Assembly: GCF_032062175.1 (NCBI RefSeq)
Contig: NZ_DAMBQK010000003.1
Span: 124,001-188,000 of the forward strand
Direction: 5' to 3'
Length of the DNA: 64,000 nucleotides
From: Atlantibacter sp032062175
GTDB lineage: Bacteria; Pseudomonadota; Gammaproteobacteria; Enterobacterales; Enterobacteriaceae
Within the stretch, counting starts at the first letter, position 1. Every line of letters begins with the position of its first letter. Made by a program: the position numbers and the translations under genes. The notes under the pieces are model-generated. The model saw only the letters and a program-made list of their open reading frames with translations, was not told the origin of the DNA and made no database searches. Below are positions 52,648-61,660 of this stretch, piece by piece.

Positions 52648-53751
52648 TTAGTCCAGGTCAGCACCGTAGACAACACCAGACAGGCCATCGTCATCCCGTT
52701 TAATCTGCAAACCTTCTGCAGACATGATCTGGAAGTTATAGTTGCTCTGCGGCATCGGACGAGGCAACGGAACCACCCCAACCGCCATCCCTACCAGCGG
52801 CGTGATCACATCCTGACGACGTTCATACGCCAGGAATTCATTACCGGTTAGTGCATAGGTCTGGCGGATATCTTTCACTGGCATAAATTTACGGATGGCG
52901 TCCAGGACATTGCCGCTGAGAAGCGCATTACCGCCAGTGCCGACTTCAATGGTGTACGGCTTCGACAGGTTCGCCATGATTTCAGCACTCAGCCACAGCA
53001 CATCGTACGCAGTGACTTTGTTAGCGCGGGCGGTAATGCCAAACGCCCCGGTTGGCCCGAAGAACTCCAGAAGCTGCGCTGGCGTTGCCGTCGTCAGGTC
53101 GATGCTTACACCGCCAGCACCGGAACCGAGGTTAATCTTGGCGGTGTTACGATGGTTGCGCATGCCCTGGGCCGGATAGTTCTGCACCTGAATGGTCGGG
53201 TTACCGTCGAGATAGCCTTTAACGCGACGTTTATGGAACTTGCGCATCTTCGCCAGTTGCGAATCCAGCACCAGGTCAATACCGACGGTATTGAGGCCCG
53301 CAGCAAGACGCCAGTTCACACCATAACCTGCGGTGTAAACCGGGATCGGGTCACCGTCGCTGCCGTATTCGGTGTGGTCAAAAGAAAACGGTGGCTGACC
53401 GTCCAGACTAACCAGGACATCATCGGCGATGTCACCAACGACGTTATACAGCTTGGCAGTCTTGCCAATCGGCAATACCGTCTGTACACCCATCAGATCG
53501 TTGACGATTTCCATCCCGATTTCCTGATCGCGCAGCTGGATGACCTGTCGGTCGATTTCAGCCCAGAATTCACGACCGAGACCGTCACCAGCCAGGGCAT
53601 TCGCCGCCAGCATTTCAGGCGTCATGAGATTACGGTTTACCGCCATCATGGCGCGGTGCTGGGCATCCCACATGTTACGGTTAGCCCACAGCTCATTCCA
53701 GTGCGTGCGCAGGCGGCTGTTGGTCGCCAGTGTTTCAGCAGAAAAATACAT
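52648..53751 (-). CDS. Major capsid protein
   Basis: 367 residues. HK97-type fold of the family found with DUF1073 portals: ETLATNSRLRTHWNELWANRNMW (as interrupted runs) at the start, MGVQTVLPIGKTAKLY, and the C-terminal MAVGVVPLPRPMP segment. Position directly after the decoration protein and before the connectors fits. It has no delta domain of its own, consistent with a separate scaffold/protease gene upstream. Confidence 0.85.
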   Translation of the reverse strand: MYFSAETLATNSRLRTHWNELWANRNMWDAQHRAMMAVNRNLMTPEMLAANALAGDGLGREFWAEIDRQVIQLRDQEIGMEIVNDLMGVQTVLPIGKTAKLYNVVGDIADDVLVSLDGQPPFSFDHTEYGSDGDPIPVYTAGYGVNWRLAAGLNTVGIDLVLDSQLAKMRKFHKRRVKGYLDGNPTIQVQNYPAQGMRNHRNTAKINLGSGAGGVSIDLTTATPAQLLEFFGPTGAFGITARANKVTAYDVLWLSAEIMANLSKPYTIEVGTGGNALLSGNVLDAIRKFMPVKDIRQTYALTGNEFLAYERRQDVITPLVGMAVGVVPLPRPMPQSNYNFQIMSAEGLQIKRDDDGLSGVVYGADLD

Positions 53752-53762
53752 TGATGCTCTCC

Positions 53763-54203
53763 TTAAGCAACGGTCACGCTGGAAGCGCGCGCGCGGATGC
53801 GGATGAAGTCAACCGCCGTGGTGGTGACGTCATCCTGGCAGTAACCGATGACCTGATAGGTGCCCGCAGCAGTAGGCACGGCAGCGGCCTGACCTGCAAC
53901 AACCGTAATTGGCTGGTCTTTTTTATAGGCACCTGCAGCGACACGAACAGCGAATTCACGCCCTTCTTCCAGGTAATTACCCACACCCGAATGACCGGAC
54001 GGGATCGGATCGGTAATGCCCAGCCCTTCGTGATAAGCGCAGTCCAGCACATACATGCGTCCCACAAGTGCAGAGGCCTGCGAAAAAAGATTGCTGGCAT
54101 TGATGACAACAAACGTACCCGGGTTCAGGGTCGCTGCGAGTTTTCGGGTTTCCGTCTTGTAGAGCGATTCCCCGTCGATATTAACGCGACGATAACGTGG
54201 CAT
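53763..54203 (-). CDS. Capsid decoration/cement-type protein
   Basis: 146 residues, beta-rich, Ala/Val/Gly-rich, like head-stabilising cement proteins (start MPRYRRVNIDGESLYKTE, later LEEGREFAVRVAAGAYKK). It is located between the scaffold-like gene and the capsid gene. No exact family is recognised. Confidence 0.6.
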   Translation of the reverse strand: MPRYRRVNIDGESLYKTETRKLAATLNPGTFVVINASNLFSQASALVGRMYVLDCAYHEGLGITDPIPSGHSGVGNYLEEGREFAVRVAAGAYKKDQPITVVAGQAAAVPTAAGTYQVIGYCQDDVTTTAVDFIRIRARASSVTVA

Positions 54204-54214
54204 TGGCGTTTCCC

Positions 54215-55480
54215 TTATTTGAAGTAAGTGGCCGGGTCAGGTGCGCCGGTTTCGGTTTGCGCCTGTGCGGAGTTAGTGCCCAGCGGTGCGGCTTCGCCCA
54301 GGTTTTTGAACATCGCATCCAGTGCGTCACCTGACAGCGCGTTCGCAACGATCTCGCCGTGAACTTTTGCAACCGCCGCACGCTTCGTTGCTTCTTCGGC
54401 ACGGGAGTTAGCGGTCAGGGTCTCAGCGAGCTGCTGCTGGTTAGTCTGAATTGCTGCAATGCTTTCGCTCAGTGGCTTAATGGTCGCGTCGTTATTAGCG
54501 GCGATGGCCTCACCAACGATTTTGCGAAGCAGTTCTGTATCTTCAGTGGTTAAAGGCATGTCGCCCTCCGTTTGATGGTTGGTTGCAGGCTTATCCTGCG
54601 GTGTGAAAAGGGATTTAACTTTGTTGGCCACGACGGTGACCCACGACTCCTGGCGGGCAACCGGCGTTCCGGTGTCGTCAAAGGTGATTTTTCCGCCGTC
54701 AGAGGTGTAGCCGTAAACCTGCGCGCTACCGCCATTGCGGATAATCACCACCTGCGACTCGGTGAAGTCAGCCACCCAGGCGTATTCGTTCTCGCCGGGG
54801 GCGAACTTTGCTTTTGCAGCCCGGTCGAGGCGTTGTTCACGTTCCCGGAAGGATTCGCCCACCAGCGCGCCAGAGTTGGCTTTTAGTGGCGTGGCAAGAT
54901 CGGCATTCACCATCAGGCCAACGCCCTGCTCGGGTGTGGCAGCGCCGACTTCATGCAGCAGAATGGCGTCGTGATCCATGCCGTGGATTTTTGCCACCCA
55001 CTCAGCGCCCAGCGCCTTCTGTTCTTCATTAGGTTCGAGCTGGTCAAGAAACACCGCCACACTGGTGTGAATTGGCGGCACATCCTCGCCGCGCTCAATG
55101 GCTGCCACGCGCTCGAGGAGTTCCCGTCCACCTTCAGATTCGCTGGCCTTGTTCACATCCACCCATTTCTCCAGGTAGATACGATTCCCGGCTTTTTTAA
55201 CGTTGCGGTTCCACGCGCCGACGAACCCGACATTCAGCCCTTCAGGCGAGAAGGCCGACACAAACTGGCCGTTTACCTGAGGATGACCGAGCGGTGCCAG
55301 CGTCCCCTCGAGGCCCGCATAGTGCGCATCGATTTCGCTGGCAGAATAAAGACCGCCGTTCATAACGACATTGGCCGGCAGCGTGTAACTGGGCAGGATC
55401 AGATGATCGCGCCCGTTGTGAACTTCCCGGCGGATGGACTGGCTGTTCACGCGGGTAGTGACGTTTACTTGCATGGTCAT
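54215..55480 (-). CDS. DUF2213-type head maturation/scaffold protein
   Basis: 421 residues; the ATG at 55480 or the one two codons later may be used. The N-terminal 180 residues match DUF2213 (HLILPSYTLPANVVMNGGLY, GLEGTLAPLGHPQVNG), regarded as a prohead protease-like domain. Residues from about 300 are Ala/Glu/Gln-rich coiled coil and act as scaffold candidate. Such protease-scaffold fusions direct prohead assembly. Confidence 0.75.
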   Translation of the reverse strand: MTMQVNVTTRVNSQSIRREVHNGRDHLILPSYTLPANVVMNGGLYSASEIDAHYAGLEGTLAPLGHPQVNGQFVSAFSPEGLNVGFVGAWNRNVKKAGNRIYLEKWVDVNKASESEGGRELLERVAAIERGEDVPPIHTSVAVFLDQLEPNEEQKALGAEWVAKIHGMDHDAILLHEVGAATPEQGVGLMVNADLATPLKANSGALVGESFREREQRLDRAAKAKFAPGENEYAWVADFTESQVVIIRNGGSAQVYGYTSDGGKITFDDTGTPVARQESWVTVVANKVKSLFTPQDKPATNHQTEGDMPLTTEDTELLRKIVGEAIAANNDATIKPLSESIAAIQTNQQQLAETLTANSRAEEATKRAAVAKVHGEIVANALSGDALDAMFKNLGEAAPLGTNSAQAQTETGAPDPATYFK

Positions 55481-55495
55481 GATGGTGTCTCGCGG

Positions 55496-56449
55496 TTACG
55501 CGGCTCTGTGGTGGCCGCAGTCGCAGTGGTTGGCGATGAGTCCGGCTTTCTGCGCTTTCTCCAGGCGCTTCTTCGCCATATCAACAACATTGGGGTTAAG
55601 CGGCTGACCGCTGGCGTTAACAAGCACAGCAACCTGCGTGCACTTACAGTTAATCGCGTTACCGTCGACGCTGTACCAGTCGCGAACCTCTTCGGTGGTG
55701 TAGAGATGTCCGTGGCGAAGCGCATGCTTACGCCGCGTTGTCGGGCTGAACGCTGAAAGGTGCAAAAGACGTGTTGTAATGCCGTATTGTGCTTCGGCAT
55801 CATCCGTTTCATCCCACCGGGCACGGCGCAGCGCCGTCGGTATTTCCGTGCGAGAAATACGCTTAGCCCGGCTGAGTTCAATTCCGGTCTGGCTGGTGAG
55901 ACGTTTCGCAATTTCCCGTGGGTTCTGCCCCCGTCCCATGCCATCGGTCAGAATGCGCGCCATGTCCGATTTCATGCGCGCACTGAGGTTTTTCATCTCC
56001 TCAAATACCCGGGCTCTTACCAGCAGCAGGCGGCGCTGGTAGGTATCGCTCAGCAATAACTGCTGGAGACTTTCACGCCCGGCGGCATAGACAGGCGACT
56101 GCTGCGACAGGCTGGCAAATTCCTGGGCCGTACCGCGCTGATATCCCTGCCTGACGTAATCCCGCCAGAACCAGAAATCGGTCTCGCTGCTACCAAAGAG
56201 GATTTCATCAACCATCACCGAGGCGTTGCTGAGAAGCATGGATAACAGTGAGGTGTCCAGATCAAATGCGTAGCGAAGGTTTACAGCGGGTGATGCGGGA
56301 ATACGGTCGAGAATGTCCTGGTATGCTTTTGTGATGCGTCTTATCCGTTTGCCGAATTCGTTAATCGCACCACGCTCGAGACGGTCTGCACCAGTGGGAT
56401 CGTTAAGGTTTCCCGGCAGAATCGGAGGTTTCGTTTTCCTCTTCTTCAT
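55496..56449 (-). CDS. Minor head protein, Mu gpF-like
   Basis: 317 residues from the ATG at 56449 (GGGGAAGACG upstream); a longer form from 56509 is possible. The C-terminal 140 residues form the phage Mu gpF-like domain: QTGIELSRAKRISRTE, AQYGITTRLLHLS, the histidine-rich KHALRHGHLY and INCKCTQVAVL. It overlaps the portal gene by 47 bases. Involved in head morphogenesis and often ejected with DNA. Confidence 0.85.
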   Translation of the reverse strand: MKKRKTKPPILPGNLNDPTGADRLERGAINEFGKRIRRITKAYQDILDRIPASPAVNLRYAFDLDTSLLSMLLSNASVMVDEILFGSSETDFWFWRDYVRQGYQRGTAQEFASLSQQSPVYAAGRESLQQLLLSDTYQRRLLLVRARVFEEMKNLSARMKSDMARILTDGMGRGQNPREIAKRLTSQTGIELSRAKRISRTEIPTALRRARWDETDDAEAQYGITTRLLHLSAFSPTTRRKHALRHGHLYTTEEVRDWYSVDGNAINCKCTQVAVLVNASGQPLNPNVVDMAKKRLEKAQKAGLIANHCDCGHHRAA

Positions 56450-57752
56450 CGTCTTCCCCCAGCGGTGCAGGCGAGCCCTCATACCCGGCAGCAACGCGTA
56501 TTTCTTCACCGGTGAATGGCTGTTCGCCAGTGGCGATTGAGGCGCTGTTAATTTCCGCCATGGTCTTGGCTGCTGCCAGCTTCTCGGTGTCAGTGCTGGC
56601 GTTCAGGTCATCCCAGATAACCGCTTTCTGCCCTACCGCGTCGAGGATGCCCAAATCCACCAGCTTGTCGCACAGGTCTTCAATATCGAATGACAAATCA
56701 CCCCGGCGAGACTGGCAGCGCGCGTTGAAGTAACGCTGGTCTTCAGTACTGGCACGCTCGCCTGTCTGCATGCCAACGAGGATTTTGGTCGGGATATCCA
56801 GCGCGGCGGCGGCTGTCTGGAGGTTGACGTCGTAGGTCGGGCCGGGGTCAGCCACAGATGTCACCAGCGGCGTTACAGCTGCGCCCTGCGTGGTGAGTAG
56901 CGCATCGTTGCCACGGTTAATCTCCACAGCGACTTCATTGAACTTGTCCTGCAGTTCTGCAACGCTCACGTCATAGAGCGAGGCCAGATTGGTGAAATCG
57001 ATTTTTTCGTCGAAGTTAATGCTCAGCTGGCGGGCTGCGTTCTTCAGGAAGGATTCACCGGAACCACCCTCCACCTTCTCCAGGCTGACGAAAGCGTTAT
57101 AGGCAGGCTCCAGAAACCCAATAGCATCGGGAGAATAATCACCCAGGATAAACACGCGATCCGGATGCACGTCCACGCGCCGGATGGCACCGTTCGCCAG
57201 TTGCTCGATGTACTGCCACATTTTCGGCTGGCCGTAGGTGCGGGAGTTAAGACCTGTATCCCAGTCCTTAACCTTAATTGTTCCCGCCCAGGCAACGGTA
57301 ATTTTCTCCAGCCCTCTCCCTCTGGTTACAGGCAGGTTCCAGTCTTTGCCGTCCCGTACATGCAGCAGAATGCCGGAGTAACGCCCAACCAGCCGACGTA
57401 AATCAGCCTCGGCAAACGAACGCCAGAATCGATGGGTTAATACGGACTTAGCCTTGCGTTCCCAGGCCGTTTCCTTGCGGGTTTCGTCCTGTTTATCACC
57501 TTCGATAATTTCCGGGTTGCTTTGCCAGCACGCGCCGATCAGCTTTTTGACCGCGCCATGGGCAATACCGCCGCGCCGATACAGGCTGTAGAGATCATCG
57601 AAGGTAATGTCGTCCTTGAATCCGTACTCGCACCACGCTGAATTGCGCTTTGAATCCAGTCCCATGGTTGGGTTAGCGGCCATCATACGGGCGCGCGCAA
57701 GCCTGGCATCGTTCAACGCATGGTTGACGGCCGGTTGAAGATTTTTATTCAT
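56403..57752 (-). CDS. Portal protein, DUF1073/Acb1-like-N family
   Basis: 449 residues. The DUF1073-type portal pattern is present: NPTMGLDSKRNSAWCEYGF, LYRRGGIAHGAVKKLI, VDVHPDRVFILGDY, AALDIPTKILVGMQTGERAST and a very acidic C-terminal tail (EDDEEEENE). It makes the twelve-subunit DNA channel at one capsid vertex. The same Pfam family lends its name to anti-CBASS protein Acb1, but that is a naming overlap with a different protein; I read this as portal. Confidence 0.88.
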   Translation of the reverse strand: MNKNLQPAVNHALNDARLARARMMAANPTMGLDSKRNSAWCEYGFKDDITFDDLYSLYRRGGIAHGAVKKLIGACWQSNPEIIEGDKQDETRKETAWERKAKSVLTHRFWRSFAEADLRRLVGRYSGILLHVRDGKDWNLPVTRGRGLEKITVAWAGTIKVKDWDTGLNSRTYGQPKMWQYIEQLANGAIRRVDVHPDRVFILGDYSPDAIGFLEPAYNAFVSLEKVEGGSGESFLKNAARQLSINFDEKIDFTNLASLYDVSVAELQDKFNEVAVEINRGNDALLTTQGAAVTPLVTSVADPGPTYDVNLQTAAAALDIPTKILVGMQTGERASTEDQRYFNARCQSRRGDLSFDIEDLCDKLVDLGILDAVGQKAVIWDDLNASTDTEKLAAAKTMAEINSASIATGEQPFTGEEIRVAAGYEGSPAPLGEDDEEEENETSDSAGKP

Positions 57753-57766
57753 GCAGGGTCCGTAAA

Positions 57767-59245
57767 TTATCTGAGGCGTTTCGGGATCATCATGCCAATT
57801 GCCTGCGCCCCGCCAAGTTCGGTCAGCGCATACACAGCGGCATCCAGTCGGTCAGGCGACTTTTTGGCAGTAGCTGGCACATACTCCATCAACTGGTTTT
57901 CGAGAAGATAGAGATTGCCGTGATGAGCTACGCGCCCCTGTTCGTAGAGCGCGGAAATCGGTTCGGCGCGTGCGAACTTTCCTTTGTTAGCATGAACACG
58001 AATAATGCGGCCTTTGAACCCGGCGTTACGCAGTGTTTCCTCCGCCATATCGCCGCCCTGGTTCGTTTCGATAACGATGGCATCAGCGCCATGTTCCTCA
58101 TAGGCCCACATAGCCTTTTTAGCCCAGCCAGCTGGTGAGTATTTGGCACTGTAATCGCCATCCACAGAGAACTGTTTTTTATCACCAGCACCGTATGCGC
58201 TGGCGGCCACAATCCCGGTTTCATCGCTTTCATCGCTGTTCGTGGCCTGCGGGTCAATCGCAATAACCGTACGAACCTTATCAAAGCGGATCTGCAGGTC
58301 GCGCGCGGCACTAATCATCGCCTCAGTCCACAGTGCGCCCTCCGCGTTAAATTTGCGGGGCTTCTGCATGTACTGAGCCTCGGCAGTTCGGCGGTGAGAG
58401 AACAGTGATACGCGGTGAGACTCGTTGTGCTTGAACGGCCAGAGCCAGCCATCAGGCAGACCATGATCAATCGGTATGGCGTGAGAGTGCTCCGGGTATT
58501 GCGCCGAATACGCCTGGCTGTTATCGATAATCACCGGCAGATTCAGGTGATGCCACATTTCACCGGAGCCACCGCGCAGGAGGTATCCACTGAGGTCGTG
58601 ATAGTGGATACGCTGCATAATCACAATCATCGGCGTTGTTTCGACGGCCAGGCGTGATTTGATGGTTTCGTTAAAGCGGTTATTCACGCCATCTCGAACA
58701 GTCTCGCTGTAGGCATCATCTGGTTTTACCGGGTCATCGATAATCAGCGCGCCCTGCCAGCCTGGCTCCATGTGTCCGGCACGAAAGCCGGTAACCTGCC
58801 CGGCAGCTGACGACGCGTAAACCCCGCCACCATATTCGTTCCACCACATCGCCTTACTGTCCGCATCGTCACGCAACGCCATCGGCCACATTGACTGATA
58901 GGCCTGCGATTTGACCATGCCGCGTGCAGTCGATGAGCTCAGTAGCGCCAGCTGGTGGGAGTACGATAGATGCATAAAACGGGCGCGCCGGTTCAGCGCC
59001 AGCCCCCGGCCCATCATGTTAATGGTTGCCAGTTCTGTTTTGGTGTAACCAGGCGGAACGTTAATGACCAGGCGCTTTATCTCACCATCTATAACGCGGT
59101 TCAGCGTCTGCTGAATAATTTTGTGATGCGGTGCGACAATCATCTTGCCGCCGGTGCGCTGTTTGAAGAAATAACGCGCGTAGTACAACCCATCCTCTTC
59201 GCATTCGACCTTACGGGCAAATGCCTTTTGCTCAGCAGTCGTCAT
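57767..59245 (-). CDS. Terminase large subunit
   Basis: 492 residues. N-terminal ATPase with a Walker-A-like VPPGYTKTELA and Walker B LIIDDPVKPDD; C-terminal RNase H-like nuclease with the Asp in VIAIDPQAT and further acidic residues in DYSAKY/ETNQGGD. It packages DNA into the prohead. Overlaps the small-subunit gene by 14 bases. Full length. Confidence 0.93.
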   Translation of the reverse strand: MTTAEQKAFARKVECEEDGLYYARYFFKQRTGGKMIVAPHHKIIQQTLNRVIDGEIKRLVINVPPGYTKTELATINMMGRGLALNRRARFMHLSYSHQLALLSSSTARGMVKSQAYQSMWPMALRDDADSKAMWWNEYGGGVYASSAAGQVTGFRAGHMEPGWQGALIIDDPVKPDDAYSETVRDGVNNRFNETIKSRLAVETTPMIVIMQRIHYHDLSGYLLRGGSGEMWHHLNLPVIIDNSQAYSAQYPEHSHAIPIDHGLPDGWLWPFKHNESHRVSLFSHRRTAEAQYMQKPRKFNAEGALWTEAMISAARDLQIRFDKVRTVIAIDPQATNSDESDETGIVAASAYGAGDKKQFSVDGDYSAKYSPAGWAKKAMWAYEEHGADAIVIETNQGGDMAEETLRNAGFKGRIIRVHANKGKFARAEPISALYEQGRVAHHGNLYLLENQLMEYVPATAKKSPDRLDAAVYALTELGGAQAIGMMIPKRLR

Positions 59246-59711
59246 CCTCCATCATCTCCTGCCTTGCGGATTTGTATTCCTCTTTGCTCATGGTGAGCGT
59301 CTGGATAGCGCCACCGTTCGGCCCGGAATGCTCGAATTTATGTTTGTTGGTGTAAGTATCACCACACTCTTTGGCGGCCTGCTCAATCAGTGACGCTGCC
59401 AGTGCCATATTCCGCATTGTCTCAGCCTTCGTCATCATTCGGTCAAGCGCACGTAGCCGATAGGCTTTGTTAGCGATCGGGATGTCGGCAATTTCGTTCT
59501 GGAAGCGAGTGCGGGTAGTGTTGAACATTTCCACCCACCGGACAGCTAACGCCTTGCCACTGGCTTTCGTGGGGTCGTAGGATTCGACCTGCTGGCGGGT
59601 AATCTTCACCTGAAATTCAGCCTGGACAGACTCGACAACCTGAGAGGGGGTATCGAAGCACGCAAGCGCCTGAACTATGTAGGCTTTCACATCATTTTTT
59701 AGAGCCGCCAT
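59232..59711 (-). CDS. Terminase small subunit-like protein, DUF2280
   Basis: 159 residues. N-terminal helix-turn-helix-like region (VVESVQAEFQVKITRQQVESYDP) and helical oligomerisation part, matching the DUF2280 family that takes the small-terminase place next to this type of large subunit. It recognises packaging DNA. The C-terminal tail is acidic (EEYKSARQEMMEDDDC). Confidence 0.8.
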   Translation of the reverse strand: MAALKNDVKAYIVQALACFDTPSQVVESVQAEFQVKITRQQVESYDPTKASGKALAVRWVEMFNTTRTRFQNEIADIPIANKAYRLRALDRMMTKAETMRNMALAASLIEQAAKECGDTYTNKHKFEHSGPNGGAIQTLTMSKEEYKSARQEMMEDDDC

Positions 59712-59743
59712 AATTCACCATTCGTCCAGGTCAGTCCAGGTAA

Positions 59744-60382
59744 TCAAGCCAGTTTCAGCATGCACGTCCCGCACACTCTGGCGATATCAAGGTGAGCCAC
59801 TTCCGCAGGCCTGTTCGCTGCGTCCACCAGCTGTTGCACATCGTGACTGGCTCCATAGCGGCGAACGACGCCCACGAACTCTTCCACATCGTGGCCACGT
59901 AGCTTCAGTTTGGGTAATCCACTATCCCGGTAGAATTTCGGCGCACCGAATTCATCGGTTTCCTGTGCAATGTGGTAAAGCTCATGTTCCACCAGCGCGC
60001 AGAACTCCAGGTCGGAACATTGGGCACAGTAATCAGCGGCCAGGGTGATGATGAACTCCGGGATGCGTCCGAACCATTCATACATTTGCTGTTCCACTCT
60101 GGCTTTTTGCCAGCCACCAGCGCGCATCATTACCTCTTCGCACTGGCCAAGCACCGTTCGCCCATTCTTCGCGAACGCATTCGACGCCCACATGAATACG
60201 ATGTCAGCTTCCAGCAAATGGAAATGGTCGGGGTTATGCAGGGTTCCTTCTTCACTCAGTATCTCGGCATGTATCCACTCGAGGACACCATCCGCCGGGA
60301 CAAGGCGAATGTAAGGTTTAAAGTCCGGGTTATCGATAAAAAGGGCGGGAGGAAATGGCCTGAGCTTGTCATTATTCGTCAT
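59744..60382 (-). CDS. Putative zinc metallopeptidase of phage packaging region
   Basis: 212 residues. Contains HEXXH as VEHELYHIAQ with a later Glu/His-rich stretch (LRGHDVEEFVGVVRR) that could give the third ligand, and a C-terminal CGTC pair (VCGTCMLKL). The family is found next to terminase genes in many siphophages; its substrate is unknown. Position 32 bases upstream of the small terminase. Confidence 0.75.
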   Translation of the reverse strand: MTNNDKLRPFPPALFIDNPDFKPYIRLVPADGVLEWIHAEILSEEGTLHNPDHFHLLEADIVFMWASNAFAKNGRTVLGQCEEVMMRAGGWQKARVEQQMYEWFGRIPEFIITLAADYCAQCSDLEFCALVEHELYHIAQETDEFGAPKFYRDSGLPKLKLRGHDVEEFVGVVRRYGASHDVQQLVDAANRPAEVAHLDIARVCGTCMLKLA

Positions 60383-60385
60383 GGA

Positions 60386-60574
60386 TTAATTCGCCGGTTC
60401 CTCTGCTGATTCAACCTTTAGCTTTTGGCTGATGCCATGCTTTGCGATGAATGCGGATACCTTTTCGTAATCCGGTTCGCGGTGGGTCATTAGACAGAAA
60501 AGCATCAAAGTTTTGATATAGACCGGCAACCACCATCTGCATTTTACTTCAACTGTCAGGGTGCAAATTGCCAT
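60386..60574 (-). CDS. Small unrecognised phage protein
   Basis: 62 residues; the last part (VSAFIAKHGISQKLKVES) looks like a small helix-turn-helix remnant or DNA-binding tail, preceded by a hydrophobic segment. A ribosome site (CCGGAGCTAAAC) precedes the ATG at 60574. It ends three bases before the metallopeptidase gene. No function can be assigned. Confidence 0.5.
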   Translation of the reverse strand: MAICTLTVEVKCRWWLPVYIKTLMLFCLMTHREPDYEKVSAFIAKHGISQKLKVESAEEPAN

Positions 60575-60654
60575 GTTTAGCTCCGGTGTCTGTTACGCAA
60601 TAAAAAGCCCCGCGTAAGCGAGGCCAGGGAATTAATCATTTAGTAATACGTGAA

Positions 60655-60900
60655 CTACGAAACGGGCGCAGGCTGATATTTCATAATGGCCCACTCGATA
60701 TCTGAAAGAGACGGTTCGATAACCGGAAATCCAATCCAGTAATTTTTACCGTTGAATGATCGGTACTCAAAAATAGAGAAAGCGGCTTTGCGAAAGCGCT
60801 GATCGTTTTCTTCGGGGGTATAGTAAAAACGATGCACCCCGTCTGCCACTTTCTCTACTTCACCGTTCCAGCCCTCACCAAAGAGCATAACGTCACGCAT
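60655..60900 (-). CDS. Unrecognised 81-residue phage protein
   Basis: Compact alpha/beta protein with many aromatics (YYTPEENDQRFRKAAFSIFEY). ATG at 60900 preceded by AAAGGATATC. The gene lies between the packaging genes and the non-coding block. No family recognised. Confidence 0.5.
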   Translation of the reverse strand: MRDVMLFGEGWNGEVEKVADGVHRFYYTPEENDQRFRKAAFSIFEYRSFNGKNYWIGFPVIEPSLSDIEWAIMKYQPAPVS

Positions 60901-60987
60901 AAAGCTTCTCGTTTGTAGATATCCTTTAACGTCATTATAACAGGCACTCAGTGAACACCTGCTGTCATGTCCAGCGTGATGGCAATA

Positions 60988-61013
60988 AAAACCGCCCGTA
61001 GGCGGTTAACTTT
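60988..61013 (-). terminator. Hairpin after the 47-residue gene
   Basis: On the minus strand AACCGCC-TACG-GGCGGTT with T-rich sequence after it (TTTTTATTGCC). It lies directly downstream of the small gene at 61016-61159 and isolates it from the late operon. Confidence 0.65.
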
Positions 61014-61015
61014 TA

Positions 61016-61159
61016 TTATGGCTGTTTATCACCAGATTCCGGTGCTGAGCCAGTATCCTCTTTCTGGTCTCTACCGGCTTGCCCTGGCTGGTCGTTTTTG
61101 ACGTTATCAGGAACAGGGCTGTAATCAGGATGGTCCCCTTCGACTGGGCGATCGGTCAT
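61016..61159 (-). CDS. 47-residue hydrophilic phage protein with a very strong ribosome site
   Basis: AAAGGAGGT, nearly perfect Shine-Dalgarno complementarity, lies six bases before the ATG at 61159. The peptide is almost free of hydrophobic residues (PDYSPVPDNVKNDQPGQAGR, then EDTGSAPESGDKQP), so it is likely intrinsically disordered. It has its own terminator downstream. No family recognised. Confidence 0.55.
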   Translation of the reverse strand: MTDRPVEGDHPDYSPVPDNVKNDQPGQAGRDQKEDTGSAPESGDKQP

Positions 61160-61439
61160 ACAAACCTCCTTTCTGGTTAGGAAGTCTTAAGTGTAGACAA
61201 TCAGTGAACCCTATCTGCAGAAAGGGGAGTAATCATCTATAAGCATATATAAAATAAGTGAAATTTATTACGGCTTCGCTTATGGGATACATCCCATATC
61301 CGGTTAGCGGTACATTGCTAAAGTTAACAGGTAACGAAAATGCATTTGCATGCCCTCAGAAGAATTTGGATTTCCTTCCCACGGGGGTTATTTTTCGTTA
61401 TTCAACGGACCGGCCCATCTAAGATTAGTCCCAATACCC
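61160..61439. other. Non-coding region upstream of the RNA units
   Basis: 280 bases with no gene. Contains a small hairpin GGGATA-CATCCC (near 61292) and CCC-ACG-GGGG followed by TTATTTTT near 61379, which could be a weak plus-strand terminator or a degenerate third unit. TAAGAT near 61419 could be a -10 box for the first RNA unit. Confidence 0.35.
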
Positions 61440-61602
61440 CCGCTTACGCTTGTTAACGAAAGCTTAACAATCATAATCAGGTTTCCTGCCACGACAGGAA
61501 CTGAAGAACCAACGTAAGATCCTTGCCATTGAGAAAAGAATAAGAGTACGAAGTACTGTCAGCTTTACTCCGACTCGCCCTCCTACCCGGGGGCTTTTTT
61601 TT
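61440..61602 (+). ncRNA. Structured RNA unit 1 of a tandem pair
   Basis: About 163 bases. Starts with box CCGCTTACGCTTGTTAAC (61440-61457), then a 23-base spacer, hairpin TTCCTG-N6-CAGGAA (61483-61500), hairpin AGTAC-GAA-GTACT (61545-61557) and an intrinsic terminator GCCCTC-N6-GGGGGC followed by eight T (61577-61602). Same order and almost identical spacing as unit 2. No open frame explains it. Confidence 0.6.
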
Positions 61603-61624
61603 GACCGAGTAAATCCACAAACGT

Positions 61625-61648
61625 AAATATCGCTCAAGCGTGATATTT
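61625..61648. repeat. Palindrome between the two RNA units
   Basis: AAATATCGCT-CA-AGCGTGATATTT, a near-perfect 24-base inverted repeat just before unit 2. It could be an operator or part of the unit-2 promoter region. Confidence 0.5.
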
Positions 61649-61660
61649 CGTCAAAAGTCA

